37,352 bases of DNA. Origin: Pseudomonas sp. P818 (lineage in GTDB: Bacteria > Pseudomonadota > Gammaproteobacteria > Pseudomonadales > Pseudomonadaceae). The DNA lies in the NCBI RefSeq assembly GCF_000418555.1, contig NZ_ATKM01000015.1:1-37352 (forward strand). Direction: 5' to 3'. The notes beneath the pieces were generated by a model. The model saw only the letters and a list, made by a program, of their open reading frames with translations, made no database searches and was not told where the DNA came from. This document shows positions 15,485 to 25,294 of this stretch, in pieces; position 1 is the stretch's first letter, and each line of letters opens with the position of its first letter. The position numbers were made by a program, and so were the translations under genes.

Positions 15485-15488
15485 GGAG

Positions 15489-17270
15489 TCAGCCCTGCTG
15501 CAAATGCCCGTAGAGCTTGGCGTATAGCCCGCCTTCGGCGATCAGTTGCTGATGGTCGCCATCCTCGGCAACGCTGCCGCCGTCGAACACCAGCACGCGA
15601 TCGGCCTGCTTCACGGCGCTCAGGCGGTGGGCGATGATCAGCGTGGTGCGGCCTTCGAGAAACTGCGCCAGCGCTTCGTGCAGGGCATACTCGGTCGCCG
15701 CATCCAGCGCCGAAGTGGCTTCGTCGAGGATCACCACCTTGGGTTCTGCCAGCACCATGCGGGCAATGGCCAGGCGCTGACGCTGGCCGCCGGACAAGCG
15801 CACGCCACTGCGGCCGACCACGCTGTCCAGCCCCTGCGGCAGTTGCGCAATGGAGTCATGCAGCTGGGCGATGCGCAGCGCCTGCCAGCAGGCTTCGTCG
15901 CTGCGCTCGCGGCCCATGGTGAGGTTGGCGCGCACCGTGTCGTTGAACAGCGCCGGGTGCTGCAGCACCACCGCGACGTTGTCGCGCACGCCGTCCAGGC
16001 CGATTTCCTCCAGCGCGCTGCCGCCGAAGCGGATGCTGCCGGCCTGTGGCGTGTACAGTCCCAGCAGCAACTGCACCAGGGTGCTCTTGCCGCCGCCAGA
16101 GGCGCCGACGATCGCCACTTTCTCACCCGGGCCGATGGACAGGTCGAGACGATCCAGCACTGGCTCCTCGCCATACCCGAAGGTCAACCCGCGAACCTCG
16201 ATGCCCACCGTATCACGCCCCTTGAAGGGGTCGACGCGTCCGGCGTACTGCGGCTCGTCCTGGCGCGCCAGCAGCTCGTTGATGCGCGTCAGCGCGCCAC
16301 CTGCTGCATAGAAGGCGTACTGCAGGCTGAGCAGCTGCTCCACCGGGCCGATCATGAACCACAGGTAGCTGAACACCGCGAGCATCTGGCCGATGGACAG
16401 GTCGGAGAACAGCACGGTGAGCATGGCCGCGGCGCGGAACACGTCGATACCGAACTGAAACAGCAGGCCGCTGGCGCGGTTGGAGGCATCGCTCTTCCAC
16501 TGCGAGGCCACGGCGTAGTCGCGCACCTCGCGCGCCCGCCCGCCGAGGCGGCCGAGGAAGTAGCCCTGGCGGTTGCCGGCGCGCACTTCCTGGATCGCTT
16601 CCAGGGTCTCGGTCAGCGCCTGGGTGAAGCGCGAAGTGCTGTCGTTCTCCAGCTTCTTCAGGTGCTTGACCTTCTTGCCCAGCAGCACGGTAGCGTAGAT
16701 CACCAGCGGGTTGAACAGCAGGATCAGCAGGGCCAGCTGCCAGTGCATCCAGATCAGGATGGCCGAGGTGCCGACCAGGGTCAGGATCGCCACCAGGAAA
16801 CGGCTGAGGGTCTCGCCGACGAACTTGTCCAGGGTGTCCAGATCGGTGACCAGGTGGGTGGTCACGGTGCCGCCGCCCAGACTCTCGTACTCGCCGAGGG
16901 AAATGCGCTTGAGCCGTTCGATCAGGCGCATGCGGATGCGGTAGACGATGTCCTTCGACAGCCTGGCGAACAGGCGTGCCTGCAGCACATTGAAGATCAG
17001 CGCCGAGCCGCGCAGCAGCAGGGTCAGCAGCAGCATCAGGCCGATGTAGCCGGCGGCGGTTTCCCAGTCGGCGGGCAGGAAGTTGTCCATCACCTTGAGC
17101 GCCGCATCGCCATCGTGCAGCAGCACTTCGTCCACCAGCAGCGGCAACAGCAACGGGATCGGTACGCTGCACAGGGTCGCCAGCACGGCGACCAGGTTGG
17201 CCAGAATCAGCGCTTTCTTGTGACGCAGGGCCAGGCGACGGACTTCTGCCCAGCTCAACCGATCAGGCAT
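15489..17270 (-). CDS. ABC exporter, fused membrane and ATPase domains
   Basis: A 593-residue half-transporter of the MsbA/multidrug exporter type. The N-terminal part has about six membrane helices (residues 20-310). The ATPase part has Walker A GASGGGKST (near residue 387), the signature LSGGQRQRLA, Walker B VVILDEATSALD and the switch IIAHRLSAV, all intact. It should act as a homodimer that exports a lipid, drug or other hydrophobic compound; the substrate is unknown. It overlaps the end of the DsbA-like gene by 8 bases and is probably transcribed with it. Its stop is followed by the REP cluster, and no clear intrinsic terminator was seen. Confidence 0.92.
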   Translation of the reverse strand: MPDRLSWAEVRRLALRHKKALILANLVAVLATLCSVPIPLLLPLLVDEVLLHDGDAALKVMDNFLPADWETAAGYIGLMLLLTLLLRGSALIFNVLQARLFARLSKDIVYRIRMRLIERLKRISLGEYESLGGGTVTTHLVTDLDTLDKFVGETLSRFLVAILTLVGTSAILIWMHWQLALLILLFNPLVIYATVLLGKKVKHLKKLENDSTSRFTQALTETLEAIQEVRAGNRQGYFLGRLGGRAREVRDYAVASQWKSDASNRASGLLFQFGIDVFRAAAMLTVLFSDLSIGQMLAVFSYLWFMIGPVEQLLSLQYAFYAAGGALTRINELLARQDEPQYAGRVDPFKGRDTVGIEVRGLTFGYGEEPVLDRLDLSIGPGEKVAIVGASGGGKSTLVQLLLGLYTPQAGSIRFGGSALEEIGLDGVRDNVAVVLQHPALFNDTVRANLTMGRERSDEACWQALRIAQLHDSIAQLPQGLDSVVGRSGVRLSGGQRQRLAIARMVLAEPKVVILDEATSALDAATEYALHEALAQFLEGRTTLIIAHRLSAVKQADRVLVFDGGSVAEDGDHQQLIAEGGLYAKLYGHLQQG

Positions 17271-17895
17271 TGGCAGCGCGCTCCAGCCAGCGGCCCAGCA
17301 GCGGTGACAGCGCCTCGAGCGGCTGATAGCCGTTGGTCAGCAGCGCCAGCTGACCATCGCGCTCGGCCAGCAAGGTGGGGAAACCGGCGATGCCCAGATC
17401 CTGCACCCAGCTGAAATCGGCGGCGGTGGCCTCATGCATGGCCTGACTGTCGAAAGCCTCGGCGAATTCGATGCGCGGAATGCCGGCCCGCTCGGCCAGC
17501 TCTACCAGCACACTAGCCTGGGTAACGTCGGCGCCCTGCGCGTAGAAAGCGCGCTGGACCAGCTTGAGCAGCGTCCAGGCGCTGGGCACGTCGAGGCTGC
17601 GCGCGGTGACCAGCGCGCGGCAGGCCGGCTCGGTGTCGTACACCATGCCCTCGGGCAGGCCGCGGTCGAAGTCGAACAGCTGCCCGGTGCTGGCGTTGAC
17701 CGCCTGCCAGTAGCCCAGGTAACGCACCCGCGCTGCGGCATCGATCGCCACCTGATCGCGGCGCAGGCCGCCTACCACGATCTGCAGCGGCACGCCGGCC
17801 GCAGCCGCCTGCTCGGCCAGGGCTTCGACCACGGGTGCGAAACCCCAGCACCAGGAGCACATCGGGTCCATCACGTAGAGCAGGCGGCTAGCCAT
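17263..17895 (-). CDS. DsbA-family thioredoxin-fold protein, cytoplasmic type
   Basis: A 210-residue thioredoxin-fold protein with the redox motif CSWC (Cys13, Cys16) in MDPMCSWCWGF, and the cis-proline segment GIAGFPTLL near residue 170. There is no signal peptide, so it should be cytoplasmic, unlike true periplasmic DsbA. It belongs with the FrnE/YwbO/SpxH-like group, some of which act as oxidoreductases or protease adaptors. It starts 2 bases after the trhO stop and overlaps the ABC exporter gene, making a three-gene minus-strand unit (trhO, this gene, exporter). The exact partner is unknown. Confidence 0.88.
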   Translation of the reverse strand: MASRLLYVMDPMCSWCWGFAPVVEALAEQAAAAGVPLQIVVGGLRRDQVAIDAAARVRYLGYWQAVNASTGQLFDFDRGLPEGMVYDTEPACRALVTARSLDVPSAWTLLKLVQRAFYAQGADVTQASVLVELAERAGIPRIEFAEAFDSQAMHEATAADFSWVQDLGIAGFPTLLAERDGQLALLTNGYQPLEALSPLLGRWLERAANA

Positions 17896-17897
17896 GG

Positions 17898-18836
17898 TCA
17901 GGCCTCGTTCAGTTGGCGGGGGTCGCGGCCGATGGGGTGCGGCTGGTTGCGCGCACGGGCCAGCTCGATCTGCTTCTGCCGCTCGCGGGCGCTTTCACGG
18001 GTCTTCTCCGGCAGCGAATCCCAGCAATGCGGGCAACTGACGCCGGGGCTGTAGAACTCGGACTGGCGATCTTCCACGGAAATCGGATTGCGGCAGGCGT
18101 GGCACTGATCGTAGTCACCTTCGGACAGGTCGTGGCGCACGGTCACGCGGTTGTCGAAGACGAAGCAGTCACCGCGCCACTTGGTCTGCTCCTGCGGCAC
18201 CTCTTCGAGGTATTTGAGGATGCCGCCCTTGAGGTGATAGACCTCCTCGAACCCCTCACCGAGCATGTAGCTGGAGGCCTTCTCGCAACGGATGCCACCG
18301 GTGCAGAACATCGCCACTTTCTTGTGCTTGCTCGGGTCGAAATGGGCCTTGATGTACTCGGGAAACTCGCGGAACGACTTGGTCTTGGGGTCGATAGCGC
18401 CCTCGAAGGTGCCGATGGCCACCTCATAGTCGTTGCGCGTATCGATCAGCAGCACCTCGGGGTCGCTGATCAGGGCGTTCCAGTCCTGCGGTTCGACGTA
18501 GGTGCCGACACGCTGGTTGGGGTCGACGCCCGGCACGCCGAGGGTGACGATTTCCTTCTTCAGCTTGACCTTGGTGCGATAGAACGGCTGCTCATCGCAA
18601 TAGGATTCCTTGTGGTCGATATCGGCGAGGCGGGCGTCCTGGCGGAACCAGGCGAGCAGCGCATCGATAGCGGCGCGGCTGCCGGACACGGTGCCGTTGA
18701 TGCCCTCTTCGGCGAGCAGCAGGGTGCCCTTGATGCTGTTGTCGAGCAGGGTTTGCAGCAGGGGTTCGCGTAGCGCCTGGTAATCCGGCAGGGAGACGAA
18801 TTTATACAGCGCCGCGACGACGATCTTGTCGGTCAT
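17898..18836 (-). CDS. trhO: tRNA uridine(34) hydroxylase TrhO (rhodanese family)
   Basis: A 312-residue YceA-type protein that hydroxylates uridine 34 of some tRNAs in an oxygen-dependent way, a first step to cmo5U/mo5U. It has an N-terminal acylphosphatase-like domain, a rhodanese domain with the active loop CTGGIRC (Cys178 catalytic, Cys184), and a C-terminal region with CHAC and CPHC pairs that could bind zinc. ATG 18836 ([14 protein letters not shown]) is chosen to match the family; the open frame to 18926 includes the upstream hairpin. Length is within the usual bacterial range (about 310-350). Confidence 0.93.
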   Translation of the reverse strand: MTDKIVVAALYKFVSLPDYQALREPLLQTLLDNSIKGTLLLAEEGINGTVSGSRAAIDALLAWFRQDARLADIDHKESYCDEQPFYRTKVKLKKEIVTLGVPGVDPNQRVGTYVEPQDWNALISDPEVLLIDTRNDYEVAIGTFEGAIDPKTKSFREFPEYIKAHFDPSKHKKVAMFCTGGIRCEKASSYMLGEGFEEVYHLKGGILKYLEEVPQEQTKWRGDCFVFDNRVTVRHDLSEGDYDQCHACRNPISVEDRQSEFYSPGVSCPHCWDSLPEKTRESARERQKQIELARARNQPHPIGRDPRQLNEA

Positions 18837-18884
18837 GAATGTTCTCTCAGTAGTCGCCCACGTAAAGGGCGGACTGGCGTGACA

Positions 18885-18908
18885 TGTAAAACGCCGGCAT
18901 GGCCGGCG
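18885..18908 (-). terminator. Intrinsic terminator or leader hairpin upstream of trhO
   Basis: On the minus strand CGCCGGC (18908-18902) and GCCGGCG (18898-18892) form a 7-bp stem with a CAT loop followed by TTTTA. It probably ends the DUF2059/bolA transcript. A TACAAT (18922-18917, minus) lies just upstream, so it could also sit at the 5' end of the trhO mRNA. Confidence 0.65.
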
Positions 18909-18976
18909 CGGAGGGGATTGTAACAAAGCGACGAATCGCCGGGGCGGGTTGGCGACAAGGCGCGACAGCCTGTCAC

Positions 18977-19035
18977 GTAGCCCGGATGCAATCCGGGAAC
19001 TGCCGAGGGGTTTCCCCGGATTGCATCCGGGCTAC
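18977..19035. repeat. Perfect palindromic repeat, GTAGCCCGGATGCAATCCGGG family
   Basis: Two perfectly complementary 21-base arms (18977-18997 and 19015-19035) flank a 17-base loop. The right arm ends 2 bases before the bolA-family gene's stop. A diverged half of the same family occurs at 15318-15339. Confidence 0.85.
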
Positions 19036-19036
19036 C

Positions 19037-19330
19037 TCAATGCCCGCCGCGGCAGGTCGGCGAGGCCGGGGCTACGCCCTGCTCTGCCCATTCCTGCGGG
19101 GTATAGGTGTGCAGCGCCAGCGCATGGATCTGTCCCATCAGCTCGCCGACGGTGGCATAGACCTTCTGATGTCGCTTGACCGCATTCAGCCCAGCGAACG
19201 CCGGGCTGACGATCACCGCCTTGTAGTGGGTCTCCAGGCCGCGGCTGTGCATGTGACTTTCGTCCAGAACCTCCAGGTGCTCAGGCTGCAGCGCGGCCAG
19301 GGCGGCGGTGATCAGGTCTTGCTTGGACAT
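19037..19330 (-). CDS. bolA: BolA-family protein
   Basis: A 97-residue BolA-like protein. The family core is visible: HLEVLDESHMHSRG, then ETHYKAVIVSPAFAGLNAVKRHQKVYATVGELM, with the histidines that join an Fe-S cluster shared with a monothiol glutaredoxin. The short C-terminal tail is variable. BolA proteins act in iron-sulfur trafficking and in stress-linked control of cell form and biofilm. Start choice: ATG 19330 has GGAG six bases before it. An ATG at 19342 overlaps the upstream TGA by one base (TGATG) but lacks a ribosome site, so 19330 is preferred. It is co-transcribed after the DUF2059 gene. BolA rather than IbaG is the closer fit by length and His pattern, moderately sure. Confidence 0.88.
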   Translation of the reverse strand: MSKQDLITAALAALQPEHLEVLDESHMHSRGLETHYKAVIVSPAFAGLNAVKRHQKVYATVGELMGQIHALALHTYTPQEWAEQGVAPASPTCRGGH

Positions 19331-19341
19331 CTTGGGCTCCA

Positions 19342-19839
19342 TCAGGGTTGTTTCGGCAGGCCGAGTTCGCTGCTCATGTCCGCCAGCAGCTTGTTCACCT
19401 CGGGCACGGCGCTTTCCAGCTTGCTCTGGGTGATCTGTGCGGACTGCGCGGTCAGGGTCGGCATTTTCTGCAGCACCTTCTGCCCCAGCGGCGACTCATA
19501 GAAGGCGATCAGATCCTTGAGCTCCTGCTCGTTGAAGTTGCTGGTGTAGAGCTTGACCATGTCCGGCTTGAGCTTGTCCCAGCCCACCGCCTTGTCCAGC
19601 GCGGCATTGGCCTTGGCCTGATAGCTTTCCAGCACGGGCTTCTTGCCATTCGGCGCCTCGGCGAAACGCTGGGCGAACATCTGCTGCACCTGGCCGTACA
19701 CCGGGACGGTCAGTTTGTCGGCGTGGGCCAGTTTGAGAAAACGCTCGGCATCGGCAGCATGGCTGGCGGCATCGGCCATGGCCAGGGATGCGCTCGCGCT
19801 GAGCAGAACGGCGGTGCAGAGTTTGGAAAAACGGAGCAT
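19342..19839 (-). CDS. DUF2059 periplasmic protein
   Basis: A 165-residue exported protein of the DUF2059 family, function unknown. The signal peptide (MLRFSKLCTAVLLSASASLAMA) is predicted to be cut near residue 22. The mature part is all-helical, with the family motif KLYTSNFNEQELKDLIAFYE near residues 100-120 and SPLGQKVLQKMP after it. ATG 19839 is chosen because it opens the signal peptide; the frame continues to 19908 without features. The gene is linked by a one-base overlap or 11-base gap to the bolA-family gene, so the pair is one transcript. Confidence 0.85.
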   Translation of the reverse strand: MLRFSKLCTAVLLSASASLAMADAASHAADAERFLKLAHADKLTVPVYGQVQQMFAQRFAEAPNGKKPVLESYQAKANAALDKAVGWDKLKPDMVKLYTSNFNEQELKDLIAFYESPLGQKVLQKMPTLTAQSAQITQSKLESAVPEVNKLLADMSSELGLPKQP

Positions 19840-19930
19840 GGAGAGCGTCCAGTGGTTGTGAATGAGTCTGGGTAGACTACGAAGGCAGCATTTTGTGCCC
19901 TGCGCCAAAATCCCTCAAGCGAGACGAGTT

Positions 19931-19967
19931 GTGCACCAGCGCACAGACACCCTGCACACTGGTGCAC
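19931..19967. promoter_or_regulatory. GTGCAC inverted repeat in a divergent promoter region
   Basis: GTGCACCAG (19931-19939) and CTGGTGCAC (19959-19967) are perfect 9-bp arms 19 bases apart, with two further GCAC copies between. They lie between the divergent DUF2059 and DUF2804 genes (gap 19840-20115, otherwise without recognisable features) and could be an operator. The spacing does not fit NtrC sites. Confidence 0.35.
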
Positions 19968-20115
19968 CCACTGGTCAGTTGCCAAATTGCCAGTACTTGC
20001 CCATGCTTGGGCCAGCTCGGCATCCTGCGTGTTATTCGCCATTCTGATCAAGGCGTGCGCACTTCCCCGACCCGGCAATTGATCGCCAGCCTGCGCACAT
20101 ACATGGACGTGCCCG

Positions 20116-21126
20116 ATGACCAGCCTAGCCTCACATGCCACCTTTCCGCTCCAGCCACTTTGCGACAGCAAGGGTCGCCTGCAGGACGCAGCCGTTGGCT
20201 GGTCCAGCCGCCCGCTGGTGGACTGCGCCCTGCGCGGCCACCTGGGACGGCGCAAACGCTGGAATCACTGGTGCATCACCACGCCGCAATGGATGCTTGC
20301 GCTGACCCTGGCCGACCTCGACTACCTCGGCTATGGTGCCGCCTACTTTCTCGATCTGGAGTCCGGCAAGTCGGTTGCCCGGGCCCAGTTCCGTCCTTTT
20401 GCCCTGGGCTGCCAGCTGCCCGATCTGCCGCTGGAAAGCCACGCCTTCAATCACTCCCGCCTGCAACTGCGCATCGATGAGCACCCGGGCCGCCTGCGTC
20501 TTACAGCCTCGGCGCCTGATATCGGCGGCCAGCCACTGCAAATCGCCCTGGACATTCAGCGCCCGGCCCACCTGCAATCGGTCAACCTGGTGGCGCCACT
20601 GCAAAAGGGCGGTTTTCATGCCACCAGTCGCCAGCTTGGCCTGCCCACCGCCGGCAGCCTGCAACTGGGTAGCAAGCAGTACAGCTGCGTGCCGGGTCAA
20701 AGCTTCGCCGCGCTGGACTTTGGTCGGGGTGTCTGGCCGCTGAACAGTTACTGGCAGCGAGCGGCCTTCGCTGCCGCAGGCGGTATCGCCGGCAACTTCG
20801 GCACGGGTTGGCTGGATCATAGCGGTCTCTCGGAAAATGCCCTGTGGTTCGGCGGTGAAGTGCAACAGCTCGACAGCGCCCTGCACATCGTCCGCAGCTC
20901 ACAGGCGCCGCTGGCCCCCTGGCGCCTGGACAGCGAGGATGATCGGGTATCCCTGCGCTTCACCCCCCGCCAGCTACACAGAGCCTGTCCCAAGTTCGGC
21001 CCCTTCCACGCCAACACCATGCAGCGCTTCGGCCTGTACGATGGCGTGCTGCGCGGTCCCAAGGGCGAGCGTGTGCCGGTGGACGGGGCGCTGGGGTGGC
21101 TGGGGGAAACCCGCGCCCGCTGGTAA
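20116..21126 (+). CDS. DUF2804 family protein
   Basis: A 336-residue protein of the DUF2804 family, function unknown. It has no signal peptide or membrane helix. It is rich in beta-strand and aromatic residues, with a conserved-looking N-terminal WNHWCITTPQWMLALTLADL segment and C-terminal blocks DFGRGVWPLNSYWQRAAFA and FGPFHANTMQRFGLYDGVL. These resemble lipocalin/AttH-type calycin folds, suggesting binding of a hydrophobic ligand, but that is inference. It lies 84 bases upstream of fumC on the same strand; co-transcription is possible. Confidence 0.85.
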   Translation: MTSLASHATFPLQPLCDSKGRLQDAAVGWSSRPLVDCALRGHLGRRKRWNHWCITTPQWMLALTLADLDYLGYGAAYFLDLESGKSVARAQFRPFALGCQLPDLPLESHAFNHSRLQLRIDEHPGRLRLTASAPDIGGQPLQIALDIQRPAHLQSVNLVAPLQKGGFHATSRQLGLPTAGSLQLGSKQYSCVPGQSFAALDFGRGVWPLNSYWQRAAFAAAGGIAGNFGTGWLDHSGLSENALWFGGEVQQLDSALHIVRSSQAPLAPWRLDSEDDRVSLRFTPRQLHRACPKFGPFHANTMQRFGLYDGVLRGPKGERVPVDGALGWLGETRARW

Positions 21127-21210
21127 TCGACACGATAGATAAGTTGCGGAACCAGTCTCCGGTGGCGCGACCTAAACTGCCAGCAACCTCGAATATGCCC
21201 GGAGAACGCC

Positions 21211-22597
<1,387 letters not shown>

Positions 22598-22605
<8 letters not shown>

Positions 22606-23215
22606 AGGCAAGAGCGGCGCCACACCGCTGGAAGGCGATGGCAAACGAATCCTGCTGGTGCTTGGCACACCGAAGAAGAACAGCCTCTGCCATGCTCTGG
22701 CCGAGGCTTACAGCCACGGCGCACGCAGCAAGGGCCACGTGGTGCGTCAGCTCAGGCTGGGTGAGATGCAGTTCGACCCGATACTGCGCGACGGCTACGA
22801 ACAGAGCCAGAGTCTTGAGCCGGACCTGCTCGAGGCCCAGCGTCTGATTCACTGGGCGGAGCATCTGGTGTTCGTATACCCCGTGTGGTGGGGCGGCATA
22901 CCGGCTTTACTCAAGGGTTTCTTCGACCGGGTGTTCCTGCCCGGTTTCGCCTTCAGGTACCGCAACCGCTCGCAGCTCTGGGACAAACTGCTCAGCGGGC
23001 GCAGCGCCGACCTGCTGGTGACCATGGACACGCCACGCTGGTACTTCCGCTGGGTTTACGGCGCGCCGGCGCATCGGCAGATGGTGCGTACCATCCTCGG
23101 CTTCTGCGGCATCAAAACCCGCCGCCTGAGCGAATTCGCCCCGGTGCGTCCGTCCAGCGAGGAACAGCGCCAGAGCTGGCTGCGTAAGGCTGAAGCATTG
23201 GGAACGAAGGCGTGA
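22598..23215 (+). CDS. NAD(P)H-dependent oxidoreductase, flavodoxin-like fold
   Basis: A 205-residue flavoprotein of the NQO/MdaB/KefF type. The FMN/FAD-binding start is [20 protein letters not shown] (residues 18-37) and the signature [29 protein letters not shown] follows near 90-118. Such enzymes reduce quinones or related acceptors by two electrons with NAD(P)H, avoiding radical formation. The gene overlaps the end of fumC by 8 bases, so they are probably made together, perhaps in an oxidative-stress setting. The ATG lies inside fumC and no strong ribosome site was seen, consistent with coupling. Confidence 0.9.
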
Positions 23216-23234
23216 ACCTGAGGCAGGCGCCTCT

Positions 23235-24434
23235 CTACGGATGCGTGCTGCCCTCTTGCCCCCTACCCGCCCACCACAACGCCAACGGCCCTAGCGTCAG
23301 CAACAGCCCCATCAACGCGAACGCTGCCCACCAGCCGAGCAACTGCTGGTCACCCAGGGCATCGAGGGTCATGCCGAACAGCAGCGGACCGAGAAAGGCA
23401 CCGGTGAAACCGGTACAGGAATACAGCGCCATCGCTGCGCCGCGGTGACTGGCTGGGGCGACGCTGACCAGCCCGGCGGTCAGCGAGGCGGAGTCGGCCG
23501 TCACGGTCACCGCGTAGAGCAGAACCAGCCCCAGCATCAACCAGAACGGCAGCGCCGCTCCCAGGCCGACAAGGGCTGCCAGCAAAGCGGAGCTGAGCAT
23601 CACGCCAATCAACCAGCGCTGCCGGCCGAAACGCAGCGCCAGCTCATTGCCGAGAATGCTCGACGGCATGCCGATCAGCGTCGCCAGCATCGCCACCCAG
23701 GTACCGGACAGCCAGGGATCGACGCCCTGAAAATGCCCGGAAAACACCACGAATGCCACCAGCCAGGCGCGCAGGGCGAACAACTCCAGGTTGTGCATCG
23801 CGTAGGCCAGGCAGTAGGCCAACACCGCACGGCTTTTCAGCGGTGCCAGATCCAGTAGCTTGCGCGGTGCATGTGCTGCCACCGGTTTCGGCGCCAACCC
23901 CCAATACACCAACGCCCAGGCCAGCAGCGCGCAGGCGCCGCTGAGCATTGCCGGCACCTGCCAGCCGCCGAACTTGGCCAGTTCACCGGACAGGGTGAAG
24001 GACAGCGCCGTGCCCAGCCCGAAGCTGGCGGTGTAGAAGGCGATGGCACGCGATTGCGAAGCGCCGTCGATGCGCTCCGACAGCGCCTTGAGCCCCGGCA
24101 TGTAGGTGCCCGCCAGGCCGATGCCGGCCAGCACGCGCCAGAGCAGCGCCGACCAGAAACCATCGGCGAAGACGAAGCCGGCGCTGGCCACCGCCGTCAG
24201 CAGCATGGCCCACAGGTAGATCAGCCGGGCGTCATAACGGTCGGTCAGACCGGTGAGCACCGGCACGGCCAGCATATAGCCGAGAAAGAAGCCGCCGCCG
24301 ATCCAGCCCGCCTCGGTATTGCTCAAGCCCCAGAGCACCTGGAATTGCGGCAGCAGTGCGGCGAACAGAGCAAAGCCGGCCATGCCCAGGGTTTCGGCCG
24401 TACACAGCAACAGGGTAATGCGGCGGGCGTTCAT
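23235..24434 (-). CDS. MFS transporter
   Basis: A 399-residue major facilitator superfamily protein with about 12 membrane helices. Helices 2-3 enclose the family loop GLTDRYDARLIYLWAM, and helix 4 carries RVLAGIGLAGTYMPGLKALSERI. The substrate is unknown; the overall look resembles the small-molecule/cyanate-type subgroup. It lies 95 bases downstream of phnP on the same strand and converges with the oxidoreductase gene (19-base gap). Whether it belongs to the phn operon is open: no terminator was recognised after phnP, but MFS genes are not a usual part of phn clusters. Confidence 0.85.
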   Translation of the reverse strand: MNARRITLLLCTAETLGMAGFALFAALLPQFQVLWGLSNTEAGWIGGGFFLGYMLAVPVLTGLTDRYDARLIYLWAMLLTAVASAGFVFADGFWSALLWRVLAGIGLAGTYMPGLKALSERIDGASQSRAIAFYTASFGLGTALSFTLSGELAKFGGWQVPAMLSGACALLAWALVYWGLAPKPVAAHAPRKLLDLAPLKSRAVLAYCLAYAMHNLELFALRAWLVAFVVFSGHFQGVDPWLSGTWVAMLATLIGMPSSILGNELALRFGRQRWLIGVMLSSALLAALVGLGAALPFWLMLGLVLLYAVTVTADSASLTAGLVSVAPASHRGAAMALYSCTGFTGAFLGPLLFGMTLDALGDQQLLGWWAAFALMGLLLTLGPLALWWAGRGQEGSTHP

Positions 24435-24529
24435 GGGTTCTCTTGACTGTCGGAAAACAAATCGGAAGGCCTGACCCTGTAACGGCAGGCCAGGCCAGCC
24501 TGAGTTTCTCGGTTACGGGCGATACGGAC

Positions 24530-25294
24530 TCACAGTACCAGACCGTCACGCGCCAGCGTCACACCAGGCGGCAAGGCGTCGGGATGCTCCAGCAGCCAGG
24601 CATCGAAACTGTGACCGATATGGGTCAGCACCGCTTGCGTCGGCTGCAACCGCTCGACGACCTCCAGCGCGCGGGTCAGGTCGTTGTGGTTGCGCGGCGC
24701 CACCGGCTGTGGCGCGGTGGAGCAATCGAGCACCAGCAGATCCAGCGGCGCACGCTCAAGCTCGGCGCAGCTGGCCTCGGGCACGCCGACCGTGTCGGTC
24801 AAGTAGGCGATACGCCTGCCCTGCCCTTCGACCCCCAGCCCTTCAAACAAGTACCCAAAAGTCGGCTTGGAATGCGTCAGCGGCAGCGCGGTGACATTCA
24901 GCTCACCCAGCTGACGGCGCTCGAAGGCAACGAAAGGCTGGCTGAAATCGAGAATGCCGGGGTGCTTGTACAGATCGGCCAGTCCTTCGGGGTCTTCCGG
25001 GCCATGGACCGGGATGATCAGCCCCTGGCCCCAGCGCAGGTGCAGCAGACCCTGGGCGTGATCGGCGTGGTAGTGGGTCTGCAGGATGCCGCTGAGGCTG
25101 TGCGGCGCGAAGCGCTCGGTGAGATCGGTCAGGCCGCTGTCGATCAGCCAGCGCTGCGCGCCGCATTCGATCAGCGCACAGCAGGGGCCACGGCGCCGCG
25201 CCGGATACACGCGCGCCGCATCGCAGGCCGGGCAGCTGCAGTTGTACACGGGCACCTGACGGGCATCGCCGGTGCCGAGCAGAGTCAGGCGCAT
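24530..25294 (-). CDS. phnP: Phosphoribosyl 1,2-cyclic phosphate phosphodiesterase PhnP
   Basis: A 254-residue metallo-beta-lactamase-fold enzyme that opens 5-phosphoribosyl 1,2-cyclic phosphate, made by C-P lyase, to ribose 1,5-bisphosphate. The metal motif is THYHADHAQG (about residues 75-84). An extra structural zinc site typical of PhnP is visible as Cys19, Cys21 and Cys24 (NCSCPAC). Later histidines in LTHIGHSFD fit the remaining ligands. It overlaps the phnN end by 10 bases and is the last phn gene. Its product is the substrate of PhnN. Confidence 0.95.
   Translation of the reverse strand: MRLTLLGTGDARQVPVYNCSCPACDAARVYPARRRGPCCALIECGAQRWLIDSGLTDLTERFAPHSLSGILQTHYHADHAQGLLHLRWGQGLIIPVHGPEDPEGLADLYKHPGILDFSQPFVAFERRQLGELNVTALPLTHSKPTFGYLFEGLGVEGQGRRIAYLTDTVGVPEASCAELERAPLDLLVLDCSTAPQPVAPRNHNDLTRALEVVERLQPTQAVLTHIGHSFDAWLLEHPDALPPGVTLARDGLVL

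Noticed and set aside
15546..17414. A 622-codon plus-strand open frame
   Set aside because: It runs antisense through the ABC exporter and DsbA-like genes, whose motifs are intact. Its composition is the His/Gln/Arg-rich pattern of high-GC shadow frames.
19931..19967. NtrC-type enhancer suggested by TGCAC and GGTGCA
   Set aside because: The spacing between half-sites is wrong for NtrC and no sigma54 promoter (GG-N10-GC) was seen nearby.
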